From Fallopia convolvulus (Eukaryota > Streptophyta > Magnoliopsida > Caryophyllales > Polygonaceae): a stretch of DNA of 64,000 bases. Both the position numbers and the translations under genes were made by a program. This document shows, piece after piece, positions 1 to 10,904 of the stretch. The first letter of the stretch is position 1. The number at the start of each line of letters is the position of its first letter. The stretch lies in the NCBI GenBank assembly GCA_964016875.1, contig OZ024737.1, positions 37,139,683 through 37,203,682 of the forward strand. Direction: 5' to 3'. The notes beneath the pieces are model-generated. The model saw only the letters and a program-made list of their open reading frames with translations. It was not told the origin of the DNA and searched no databases.

Positions 1-160
1 AACGGGTATAAAGATTCACAGCTACGTATCAATAATGAAAGATCCCAAGCTCTATCACTACTCAATACAAAAGTTATAGCTTTGGACGCATTTGCATCAA
101 CCTTACAATTAAATCCTCACTACCCAAGTACAAATCAGAAGATCATCACAGTTTTTTGGG

Positions 161-3040
161 TCAAGGATGCACATCTGTGATTACATGCCCGTTCTTTTGC
201 AATGACAGGTACCTGTATGCTGCAGCCCAATCTTGCTTCTCTGATTCTGAGACCCTATCAACACCATTAATGAGTGGCCTCCATGAGCCCTCGTATGCAT
301 CAGTCAGAACCCACTTGACTTTTGACGGCACATCATTGAACTTGAAGTTGTCCACGCTTGCCTTTGGAGCGGTAGCCTTCTTCCGCTTATTGCTTGAAGG
401 CTGTGAGAATTAAGTTAAGCAGGGAGAGAAGAGACGTGTTTCAGCCAAGAGAACAATATGTTGAAAAGAATTAAGTTTTCATTTAAGCTGTAAACCTACA
501 GTGCTTTCACCATCAGGACCATCACCCTTCTTCTTCTTGGACCCTTTTTCCCCGGTTTCAATGAAGCTCATTACCTCCTTCTTAGACCGAAAACGGCGTT
601 TTGTGACTGGACAAAAATAATACTAAAAAAAAAGGAAAATCGAAAGATCAGAAATCTGTCATTAGGATATTGTGCATATGTAAAAAAGTAAAAAATTTCA
701 ACTTAATACAAAGCTGAAAGCTACCAAGTCAATTGAATATGCTGTAGTAGGAACAACGTCCAAATTTCCAAAATGGGGAAGATGAAAAAAATGAGAACTG
801 GTCGAGGAAATAATCACAACTTAAGCTGCATTTTCTAGTAATAGCAGTGCGTTTATCAGATTCATTGAATGACATTAATAAGTTCATCTAAACAGCATTG
901 TCATGATACCGAAGAAAGATTAAGAAAAGGCTGAAATGTTCAACACAGTGATACTGAATCATCAAATTTTAGGCCCCTTTCCGGGGATCAACCCCCAAAA
1001 CTAATAGATTATTATTGACCCAAATGCGGTGAGTGATTCACAGCATCAGACCAGTTAAAGTTAGCTGGGCAACATAATAGTCTCAGCAGTAAGAAACCAC
1101 ACCCATTAGAAAGATTAGATGCATACAAGAAGAAGGCCACTAGACACCGATTCTCATGCCAAGAAGAGTATAATGATACGGAAAATATGAAGCACAGACA
1201 TCTCAGGTGGTGGATGTTGTTTCCTGTGTCTTACACTTTAGAAGCACCCAAAACCCCAAAAAGTGAAGAAACTCCCAGACATTTGGAGGACACACAGGGA
1301 CACTTTCACTGATGTTACCCCTTTCTTATTTCGGTTTTGCCAGATGTCAAGCAACTCTTTACCTTTACACTCTTTAAAAAAATAACATCTGCATTCATAT
1401 TTTATTGTTTGTTTGGTGTTAGTTTATTGTTATAATCTTACATCATAGATTTTATGTGTCTTTTAACAATGTTGATTGTAAACTTATTTATTTAATGTAC
1501 AACCTTACAAAAAAAAATTATTGTAACATTTCTGTGACACAAATTCATCCTATGTTATAAAAATTGCTATTTACCCATCTTTAGGTACTAGATTAGGCAT
1601 ATCCAATGTTAAATGATTCCTTGTTACTTAGGTGGGAAGAGTTTAGACCAAGCTAAAAGCATCTGGAATTAAAGTCAGTTAGGCAGTGGAGGAATACGGT
1701 GACCTTAAGGAGGAATGATATAATAAACAAGGGCAGTGGGCAGGCCCCTGGTTAGGTATTCTGGGAACATATTTTGTGTAAAGGTGAAATCCTCTTGCCT
1801 CATCTGTTCAGCTGGTGCTTGGTGAATTAGCAGCCAAGACTCTATTTAGCCTATGGTTTCACTGAGTTGTGCAAGTTTGTGTGTAATTTTCCTTCCTTCC
1901 CAGCTCTATCAGCCCTAGTCTATCATCAACCTAGATTGCTGTTGAAACCATTCTACAGTAGAATTTCCTATTAAACATCTGTGGTGCCTTTGATACATAC
2001 GCATCCTGACCATAATACCCACAAGTTTTCCATCTCGAAACAATGCATATAATAGGGGGACAATATAAACAACACTTTGAAATAAAAAAAGGCCAAAACA
2101 TATTTAAGTGCAACCAAAATAGGCATGATGTAGGTGCCCTTTGTGTGGCACAGGATGACTATCACAGTAATGAGCTTGCCAATGAAGTTTTCTCCCACAA
2201 AACCCAATCCTGCCAATATCAGCCCCAAATTGAATGCATTTTCAAAAGGATGATACTATAAATATTCACCCTTTACTTTAGAGTTCATTTGGCACAATGT
2301 TTTTATCCTTTATAAAAACCTTGTAAGTACTTGTATTGGTTGGATAAGCATATCGTACCAAAATCATTTCAAATGCCTACGCCTAAGCAGGCATCACTAT
2401 ATAGAAAAGTTCAAGCTTTGTTAATTCATAACAGTCACTATTTCAAGCTCTCGAACCTCATTATAACTTCATCTCAAAACATCATTGGCAGAATGGCAAA
2501 ATCACTTCACTTACCTTATCTTAACACTTGATCTATTTCTCTCCACATCAATTTGTCATTTAGCTAGCATAATTGAAAGGAGAAACTCCAAAAATGCAAG
2601 CAATGACTAAAAAAGCAAAACAAAAAAACCCTAATTATTCAGGCATCAAAACCCTAAGACAATGGCAAGAAAATAATCTCCCATCTGGAATTAAATTAAA
2701 TCAAAACTCCAAACAAAACCAGAGAATTAAATTCATAAAACAATTCTAAATTTCCAATCATCACCTTATCTCTCTGGCCAGCGGTAGCACCGGAAGTGCG
2801 AACGCGGAACTCGACTAGCCAGCCAGGAGGCAGCCAATCGGGGGCTTCGGAATCGGCGTTCATAGGATTGGCGTGGGGTGTGGCGCCGGTGCCGGTGCCG
2901 GAGGAGTAGTGAACCGGAGTAGAAGGCTCGGAAGGCTTGGGATCCGGATCCGGGAAGCTGGAGTCGTCGTAAGCGGCGGGGGAGGCGGGGTGAATATAAG
3001 CGCCCTGCTTCAGGAGCGGGTCTGGTGGGAGATTCTCCAT
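161..3040 (-). CDS. MBD: MBD5/MBD6-like methyl-CpG-binding domain protein, 3 exons
   Basis: Exons on the minus strand are 3040-2765, 622-500 and 400-161, all joined at phase 0, giving about 212 aa with a 2.1-kb first intron. Residues 1-65 are Pro/Ser-rich and disordered. The MBD starts at PDWLPPGW (about residue 67), continues with RVRTSGATAG and, across the first junction, YY..PVTKRRFRSKKEV, the usual plant MBD signature. The C-terminal part has a Lys-rich stretch and a segment beginning NFKFNDVPSKVKWVL that is found at the C-terminus of MBD5/6-type proteins. From family knowledge, these nuclear proteins bind methylated CG and act in silencing. The exon 2 acceptor was set at 622/623 (poly-T then TAG) because it restores the two Tyr codons of the domain; a weaker AG at 607 would lose frame. 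About 160 nt of probable 3' UTR follow. Confidence 0.9.
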
Positions 3041-3481
3041 TGGCGAGTGGCGACCTTGCCTGATTCGTGCTTTGAACGCACTGAGTCAATAGAACAGACA
3101 GACCAAGCACGCGAGGAGAGAGAAGTGAAGAGAGGGATTTCTCGAAAGGGGTGAATTTGTTGGAAGGCGTAGGTGGTATCAAAATGGTTTTTGTTGCGCT
3201 GATGAAGATGATGAAACTGACACATGTTAAAGTTCCGACATGTTTAGGGTTTGTTCGGTACAAACTACAAACTCACAGATTGTTATAAATAATCACTCCG
3301 TATTATTTCAAGTACTCAATATGTGTTCTATCAAAAAAAAAAAAGTACTCAATATGTGAATGTGAGATTTGTTCAAATAAAACAAACTTTTATTATAAAA
3401 TAAACTTATTTTGAAATGAATGTATTTTTATAGTTAATACTTTTGTATTTTATACTGTACTTTTGGGTAAAAAGTACACTA
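3041..3481. other. MBD upstream region
   Basis: This spacer lies 5' of the minus-strand MBD gene. The first 200 bp are GC-richer and probably hold its leader and promoter; no single TATA box is convincing. The distal half is AT-rich and carries the poly(A) micro-insertion at 3310-3358. Confidence 0.4.
3310..3358 (+). repeat. Tail-only micro-retroposon with 16-bp target duplication
   Basis: The 16-mer AAGTACTCAATATGTG occurs at 3310-3325 and again at 3343-3358. Between the copies are only 17 bases: TTCTATC followed by a run of A. A perfect direct repeat of this length flanking a 3' poly(A) run is the footprint of target-primed reverse transcription. The insert is so short that nothing but the element tail was copied. 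Confidence 0.7.
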
Positions 3482-4057
3482 TCTATAATTATATATTAAA
3501 GCTGTCCCTTTTCGAGCCACCAGAACGATTCTGGCCCCATCTTATAATTTCAAAAAACAATTTTTATTCCTAATATTTTAACTTTTTTTATTAAATTCTT
3601 CTTTAACTATTTAAATCTATCTTTAATATCAAACAAATATCTATTTAGTATAATGATATTTTTTGAAAACTTCCTTATACAAGTATTTAAGATTAAAGAT
3701 AAAATATTTTAGAATAAATATAAATCTTTTAGCATATATCTTTTGACGAATTTATTTATATATATATAGTGATTTCCTTTTATAAAAAATTAATGATAAA
3801 TATTTAAAATTTTAAAATTTATAAAAATAGATATTAAAATATTTAATAGATGTATTAAAATATCTATTAAATATTTCATTATATATTTTTATTAATTATA
3901 AAAATTATAAATATTTGATTAAAAAAATTATACATTCTGCAAGTAATAAATTACTTATATTAAAATTTATATTATATTTTTATTTATTAATATCCTATTT
4001 ATAATCTCTATAAAATATCAAATCATAGTCGTACATGGTACGACGGGTAAAACTAGT
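3482..4057 (+). mobile_element. Non-autonomous Helitron, 576 bp
   Basis: The 5' end reads TCTATAATTATATATTAAAG, matching the TCTATA..TTAAA start typical of plant Helitrons. The 3' end has a perfect 7-bp hairpin (GTCGTAC at 4029-4035, loop ATG, GTACGAC at 4039-4045), then 8 nt, then CTAG at 4054-4057. The element sits between A (3481) and T (4058), the AT target of this class, without target duplication. The interior is AT-rich and has no Rep/helicase coding sequence, so it would have needed an autonomous partner. Confidence 0.85.
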
Positions 4058-6119
4058 TAAGTAAAAAAAGTGCATCCATTACACGTTCATGATAAGAGTT
4101 TGTTTCATTTGAACCAACTCCTAAATATGTATATTACTCTCTCCCTTAAAGATAAACGCATTTTAATTTAAGAATTATTATTTAATTTATTTTAACCTGT
4201 TTTTTCAATAATACAAAATTTACAAAATAATGAGAAAGATCTTAACAAAATTAAAAATATTCAAAGCTAAATCAAATACTTTCCTAATTTTTAAATCTAA
4301 AACGACATAGTATTAATTTTCTTAAGCGAATTTTGATTATGAGTGTTGATAATTGATAGGACTCACTACAACATGGAGCTCTATTTAGAACTTGCAATGT
4401 CGAGTCTGGGGTTGAGCATCGGTTCAAAATCGAACGAACCGAAAATCGAAAATCCATTAAGGTAAACTGAAAACAAAACCGAATTGGTTCGGTTTGGTCT
4501 CGGTTCGATTTTTGTCGATTTTAGATAAACGGAGCCGAAAGCGGATTTTCAAATTAGTATCTCACTTGCATATTAGGAGAGTGAATCTAACACTCCACCA
4601 ATTTAGTCAAATTTAAGGGTTTATTTGAACATTTCAAAATAAGGGTGTTAGTTGAGAAAAGTGTACAAGTTCAATTGTTTATAGATGTATTTTACCTTCA
4701 ACTAAATCATCATATATGCAAATGCTTAAAAATTTTGACAAAAAATTAAATAAAAAATATTTTAGTTTTATTTTTTCTCTTGTTTTTGCCAAAAACACGA
4801 TGCTTAACAATTTACATTCTGTTCATATACTATTTTATTTTTTCACTTGTTCACGTTATTTCAAGGACTGTTCACATATAACCACCTTTTAACCTCAGAA
4901 AATTTAGCATATGTTCACATACAATATAACTATATAAGTATGTTCACATAGAGACGTAGCCAGGAGTCGAACCCAAGGGGCTAAACTCGGAACACTAGAC
5001 AAACTCAGGACACTTAATGGATCAGGATTAGAACTAGAACATGAACATCAAATTATCAATCCATAAACTATAACGAAATTCACAACAATTGTAATGTATT
5101 ATAAAAATCAATGCACGATACAGAGTAGTAATTCAGACCCAAATGGAATCAAAATAACCTATGAAACCCAAGTTGAAATTGTTGATATACGCATCGATCA
5201 CAAAAAAAAAGTGATAGTTTAAAATTCCAATTGTTGATAGTTTATAACTTTAAATCCCACATACCCTACAAATGCATCATCATCAAATTGAATTTGCAAC
5301 AGTTGCAAACTTGCAATGGATTACTGAAATCAATAGACGATAAAGAGAAGTAGTAAATCAAACCCAAATTGAATGCACAAGATCTAAGAAACCAAGCCAA
5401 AATCGTAACACAAATCTAAAATTCAGCACTCTCAATTGAAATTGGGATTTGGGGCTAACACAAATTAGAAAAATTGGGCTAACAATTTGTATATTTTAAT
5501 GGATCTGCATTTTTCTAGTACATTTAAATATATTTTTTAAAATCCCAGTGGGGCTATAGCGCCCATTGGGCACGATGTAAATTCGCCCATGCGTTCACAT
5601 ATTATTATTGTATGTTCACATTATTTGGTCATATGTTTATACTCGTTTTATATTATTCTACATATGTAAAAAGATTTAAAAATAATAATTTTACTAAAGT
5701 TTTTTTAATCGTATGGCCCAGATTAATTTCTAATATTTTAATCGGATGACCTAGATTTATTTCAAAATTTCATAATAAAGGCTATTTTTATTTAAATCAA
5801 TACCCTTAAATCTATTATATATATTTATTTAACCAAACCCATATATTACACCAATTTATGTTATTTCATCCCTAAATCCAAAGATATGCACCGCCCATCC
5901 CATTGTACATCAATGGAATTAGAGGAAAAAATAAAAAAAAAATGGAAAGAAATAAATTTTTTTTTGTTTTGGTAGAATTAGATGGCAATTAAGTTTTGTT
6001 TGGGAGGTGAATTGGATGACAATTAAGACAACATCAATACATTTTTTTATATTGCTCTTGACAATGACAAATTCCTCCCCCCTTTCCCAATTTCTATTGG
6101 TTCCTCCTTCCCACATGGA
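4058..6119. other. AT-rich intergenic region with repeat debris
   Basis: I see no gene here. Near 4420-4520 there is a run of GGTTCGGTTT/CGAACCGAA-type sequence, as in decayed hAT termini. Several copies of GTTCACAT occur at 4840-5630. A 25-bp unit (AATCGTATGGCCCAGATTA, then diverged) is repeated at 5706-5730 and 5739-5763. An imperfect 19-bp repeat (GAATTRGATGRCAATTAAG) lies at 5975-5993 and 6009-6027, just upstream of the HWS leader. Confidence 0.5.
4951..5592. mobile_element. Candidate 642-bp insertion flanked by GTTCACATA repeats
   Basis: The 9-mer GTTCACATA lies at 4942-4950 and 5593-5601. The enclosed DNA starts GAGACGTAGCCAGGAGTCG and ends CGTGCCCAATGGGC-like in reverse (5555-5590), compositionally unlike the surrounding AT-rich sequence. 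No long inverted repeats or coding sequence are visible. Because GTTCACAT recurs several times nearby, the flanking repeat may be coincidental. A 9-bp duplication would fit a Mutator-type transposon. Confidence 0.35.
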
Positions 6120-7379
6120 TAAAAACCCATCAATTCTCTCAATTTCGTTGCTCTCTCTATCAATCTTCACTCATGGCCCCCTCGTGTTCAAACAGCCCCC
6201 CGCCTTTCGCTTGCTAGCCTGTCGTTTCCGCCTTTCAATGGCATTTTCCTGCGCTTGAGATCTGAGAATTCTTGCCTTGGGCATTGTTTTCATGGGAAAA
6301 CGACACTAAAACGTGACTTGCCCATTCCGCCATTTGTGCACCCTTTTCCGTCTCTCTTTCTCGGACTGCTAAAGAATGGCCTAATGAGTGTTTCATTCCT
6401 GCAATTTGATTTCTGGCCGAATCTGGTGAGACCCGATCTCCCGTTCTCGTCAGCCTTGATCTGGGTATGTTTTTTTGTTTAGTTTTTCTGTTGGCGTGTT
6501 TGGATTTCTTATATTTTTCATGAATGAGGGAGATCACTTGTTTTTATCTCTTAGGGTTCTTTCTGGTCTGTCTAATGGTGCGTTTTTTAGGTGATTTTTT
6601 CAATGGGTTGTCTTGTGATCTGCGTAATATGCGTAAAATGGATACCCACGCATTTTAGGGATTTGGTTTCTGGTGGCTTGCTTTACATGTGTGGAGACAA
6701 ACCACAAATGGCGTTCAATCGATAATGGGCTTCACTTTAGAACTGAATTTAGTGATAATTTTTGTTTCCGAATCAACTACGCTTGTGGGGAAGCTTTGCA
6801 ATCCAATGTCCCTTTGATGTTTCATTTGTTGTTGTGATTAATGGTCTTTTTGGTATCTTCCTATATTATTTCTGAGGATTTTCCTGATTTTGTAGCTTGA
6901 TATGAGATTTTCTGGAGTATTGCTGTTGAGATTGTTACTAACTACAACTGGTTTTGCCTGAGATTAAATGCTTGATGATGGAGTTTGAAATGCTAGGATT
7001 TTCTCTTTTGCTTTTCATTCATTAGCATTCTGTACTTATGTGAGAAAATGTGATTACCTTATTAGATGCTGAGTAGAGGCTATCATCTTTTGCCTTGTTT
7101 GACTTTGCTTAGAGAACTTTTTGACTGAAATTACATGGCACAGTTTCTAACTTCTGTAGATTGCTTTCTCATTTTGATTATAATTCGACCTTTGTACATT
7201 GTATTGATACTTACTCTACACTATTCATTGTTAGATCATAGCGATGCTGCCTTCAGATTTTTTGTGTGTGTGGTTGAGTTTGATAGTTTGTTGATAAATT
7301 AGTTTATAAGCTGAAATATTGTGCAACAAACATGAACATATGTTGTTCCCGTGCAGGTTTACATTTGCTCACCTTAATT
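6120..7379 (+). promoter_or_regulatory. HWS promoter-proximal region and 5' leader with intron
   Basis: A 5' UTR intron is inferred: donor GTATGT at 6465 (an alternative is GTGAGA at 6425) and acceptor CCCGTGCAG ending at 7356, 23 nt before the start codon. If transcription starts near 6150-6200, the leader exon contains short upstream ORFs beginning at 6238 (MAFSCA, stop) and 6292 (5 codons), plus ATGs near 6376-6384. The transcription start is not visible, so this is inference. Confidence 0.5.
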
Positions 7380-8621
7380 ATGGAGAGGGGCTCATCATGG
7401 TTCACGCATTATCATTACGCTGCTACTTTGAACTCATGGGAAACTACTCTAGATCATGGAGATTCCGAGTCATTCTCTGATTCCATTGATGAAGAATCCA
7501 AAACCCTCGTTTCTCTTGATTCGATTCTTCCTGATGACCTGCTGGAACGAATACTGGCCTGTCTCCCAATCGCCACCATTTTCAGGGCCGGATGCGTGTG
7601 TAAAAGGTGGCACGAGATAGTTTCTACTAGAAGCTTCCTATGGAACTCAGACATCCAATCTCACAACAACAAGCCTTGGTATTTCATGTTCACTAGCTCA
7701 GACTATGGGCTCGGTTATGCATATGACCCCACACTTAGAAAATGGCATGGAATTGACCTCCCTGAGTTTGTAACGTCAAATTGGTACACCGCTTCATCAC
7801 AAGGCCTCGTTTGCTTCATGGATGGCGACACAAGAACCAAGATTCATGTCTGCAATCCTATCACCAAGATTTGTAAGAAGCTAACGGAGCCTCCAGGGTC
7901 AAAACTGTGTGATTACAGCTCTGTTGCAATCTCATTCAACAGGATTTCTCATCTATACAATGTGTCCATTGTGAAATCCAAACAAGTCCCTGAAAATTTC
8001 CACCAGTGGGAGCTTTCGATTCACATCTATGACTCAGAAACCTTAGAATGGACGACTTCGGTTAGTGAGGTCTTAAACGGATGGAGAGCTGGTGATGAGA
8101 GTGTCATATGTGATGGTGATTTATACTTCATGGTTTACTCAACTCAAGTTGGGTTACAAGATAACAACACAAGGCATGGTCTGGTTCAGTACAATCTCTC
8201 AAGCCAATCTTCCCATGGTTTGTTAACAAGAAGCTTTATACAGGTCCCGTGTGCACTCACTTGTGGGCGGTTGATGAATATGAAGGAGAAGCTGGTGATG
8301 GTGGGAGGAATTGGAAAGCAAGACCGTCCTGATATCATAAAAGGGATCGGGATATGGGTTTTGAAGGGAAACAAGTGGGAAGAGCTCGCTCGTATGCCTC
8401 ATAAGTTTCTCCAAGGGTTCGGGGAGCTTGATGAAGTTTTCGCTAGTGCCGGAATGGATGAGCTTGTTTATATCCATAGCTATGGAGGGCCGGGACTTGT
8501 CGTCTTTGACATGAACAATAAGCAGTTCAAGTGGTCTCAAAAGTGCCCTGTCTCAAAAAAGTTTCCTCTTCAGCTTTTTACTGGGTTTTGCTTTGAACCA
8601 AGGCTTGAAACCTCCCCCTGA
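7380..8621 (+). CDS. HWS: F-box/kelch protein HAWAIIAN SKIRT-like
   Basis: This intronless coding region encodes 413 aa, near the 411 aa of Arabidopsis HWS (At3g61590). The ATG at 7380 (MERGSSWF) was preferred over an in-frame ATG at 7332, because 7332-7356 lies in the inferred leader intron and the protein then aligns end to end with HWS. The F-box spans about residues 47-90 (SILPDDLLERIL...RWHEI). The C-terminal domain has kelch-like strands (MVGGIGKQDRP, GIGIWVLKG) and ends KFPLQLFTGFCFEPRLE, a family hallmark. From family knowledge, the protein is an SCF E3 subunit affecting organ separation, growth and the miRNA pathway. Orthology is well supported. Confidence 0.95.
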   Translation: MERGSSWFTHYHYAATLNSWETTLDHGDSESFSDSIDEESKTLVSLDSILPDDLLERILACLPIATIFRAGCVCKRWHEIVSTRSFLWNSDIQSHNNKPWYFMFTSSDYGLGYAYDPTLRKWHGIDLPEFVTSNWYTASSQGLVCFMDGDTRTKIHVCNPITKICKKLTEPPGSKLCDYSSVAISFNRISHLYNVSIVKSKQVPENFHQWELSIHIYDSETLEWTTSVSEVLNGWRAGDESVICDGDLYFMVYSTQVGLQDNNTRHGLVQYNLSSQSSHGLLTRSFIQVPCALTCGRLMNMKEKLVMVGGIGKQDRPDIIKGIGIWVLKGNKWEELARMPHKFLQGFGELDEVFASAGMDELVYIHSYGGPGLVVFDMNNKQFKWSQKCPVSKKFPLQLFTGFCFEPRLETSP

Positions 8622-10904
8622 GAAGAAGCTGCCATTGATAACAAATAACAATGGGAAAAATTGAGGGAAGTAAATAATTCGGTGGACGCTTTGAAGAAAT
8701 GAGAATCAAATATATGAATCATGATGAAATGATGATTGATTCATTCCCTTTGTTAACTGCATACTTTGATTGTATTGTGCTAAGAATCAGAAGCTGAAAA
8801 TATGGAGATGTAACTGCAATTCAATTAAAGGATGGTTTTGTTTTAATAAAGTTGATCTCTTTGTGTTTAGTCCATGATTTCTGTATGAATCAAATCTTGA
8901 TTAGTTCATACTCAAGGTTTGGCGGTACAATTAGGTATAGGGTTTGGACCACAACAACCCTGTTAAAGCACTTCATTAAACGTGCACCTACGCCTGTTAG
9001 ACCGGTCAAAAAGAACCAACCCCTATAATATTAACATGATGGATTCTCTGTTTAAAAATTGTCATTACTTGTTAATAATATCATTACCTGCATTTTTGAG
9101 TTTCGACCAAAAAAATTGTTAGTCGTTCTGCTGAAAGAATCAAAGATTAGGTTGGTTATTATGAATCCTTACATATATGATTTGATGTTGTCATTGAAGT
9201 TGAAGATTCATCCCAATTTAATTGACAACAACGCTAATTAGGTATCATGGTGATTAATAAACCATTTATTAAGACTAATGATGATGCTTGAGTCAATAAT
9301 ACAGTAGTTGAGATCGCCATGTCTGATTTTGTATCATAATTAATTATATATAGTGATGCTATCGATGTTGATTTTGAATTAACAAGCTTGTGTTAGCTGA
9401 TCTGATGACATGATTAATTTGCAATAGTCTCCTAGCAATAGTTTGAGGCCCGTTACATCACTAAACAAAAGTTTCTCACCCGCTGCATTAGATGAGACAG
9501 CAAAAGATTAGACCCCAAAACATACCTTAATTGAATAATAATCTCTGTAATTAATTAAATGTTCACATTTTTAAATATGAAATTTGTTCTTTTCAAAAAA
9601 AAAAAAAAATTGTGAAAACACAGAATGGTGAATACAGTGTGAAAACACTACACTCCGTTATTTCAGGATTTTCAGCAATACCCAGATGATTCCAACATGC
9701 AACAACTTATTTAAAAAAAAATCCAACAAAAGGGGCATAATAAATCAATGAAAATTTGAGGAAGAATACGAAAAAGATGGATCCAAAAAAATGAAGAATT
9801 AGAAGTGTCACTTTTCTAGGGCTCTTTTCTTTTTACCCTTTTGTTTTTGATTCCTACAGAAGGACGCAAGTGGAGCAGGTATGTTGAATCGTTGATCACT
9901 CAAACCCCTTTAATTTAATGTTTTTCCATTTCTTTGATATTGATGTTTGCTTTGCCTAGGGATCCAATCCGATTTACATACTCCCTTGATTTTTCATTCA
10001 AGTATTGAGACTCGTTTTGGGATTTGTCCTCATTTCCTTTGATCTACCTTAATTTGTTTCTTCTTCTGTATTTGGTGAATATATAATGTAAGAATTCATA
10101 ATGCAATCATGCAAAATGCATACTTTTCGAATAGCAGGCCCATCTTCATTTGTCTTCTATTCTGAATAAATTGAATAATACCATGGATTGATTGGATTCC
10201 ATGTCGGGTTTAATTCCAATTATGAATCTGACACCTTGTTTAATCTTTTCACCTTTCAATTAATGATTGTTGAATGCTTATTGCCATAGGATTTACTCAA
10301 TCCTGTTGCCAGAGTACTGGGTAGTGTAGTAGTTTCAGCTCTCATTATTTGACAATGGAGTACAAAATAATTCATGTTTTTATTATGACTTGTTTGGCAA
10401 GCCATGAGCTGTTGTTTTGTTGTGAGTAAGACAGTAAATTGGATTAAGAGTGTGACAAAGGATTTGAAACCATGAAAGGGACAGTTGAAGCACATGAATT
10501 GTTGGATTCCTTGTCATTGTATAGTTTTGTTTCAGACAAGAAATGGATTTTAATGATATGTTTTTTGACTGTTGTTCAGACTTTTCTAGAAGAGCTTAAA
10601 TCTTGAAGTTGACATCTCTCTTTTGAAAACAGGAAACTCTAGCTAGTTTTTTATGGTTATCATATCAAATGGACAAGGACTAATGGGCCTTAGGCTACAA
10701 AATATGGATTGAGGTTTTTAAGCAATTTTGATGATGGAAAATGAAAATTTGTGGTTTTTATGTGCTAACACATGAAGAAGAGCTTATTTTTAGGGGAAAC
10801 AACACCGAATTTGATCACAGAAAATGGTGATTTATGTTTAGTTTTTGGAAATGAGAAATGTAATGACACATTTTGTAAATGGCGTCCTCTTGTTACACAG
10901 GGCA
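8622..10904 (+). other. HWS 3' region and PIP5K upstream region
   Basis: No independent gene is visible. The first 250 bp are probably the HWS 3' UTR. Around 9850-9892 a segment ending GTGGAGCAG before GTATGTTG looks like a non-coding first exon of the PIP5K gene; the intron would then run to the acceptor TTACACAG at 10900. A long A run lies at about 9597-9610. Confidence 0.4.

Noticed and set aside
2766..3263. 165-aa minus-strand ORF overlapping MBD exon 1
   Set aside because: It is another frame of the GC-rich MBD exon; the MBD frame explains the region with a recognised domain.
4130..4400. Possible Stowaway MITE (ACTCTCTCCCTTAAAG start)
   Set aside because: No matching inverted end or TA duplication was found downstream.
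6235..6537. 100-aa minus-strand ORF in the HWS leader
   Set aside because: No family similarity; it is the complement of the leader exon.
9059..9241. Short ORF containing IYDLMLSLKLKI, similar to the YDLMLSLQLGI segment of PIP5K upstream of the PIP5K gene
   Set aside because: No splice sites connect it in frame to the PIP5K exons, the surrounding residues do not match, and the AT-rich composition makes chance likely.
9590..9625. Possible fourth tail-only insertion at a long A run
   Set aside because: The flanking AAATTTGT/AAATTGTG are not an exact duplication.
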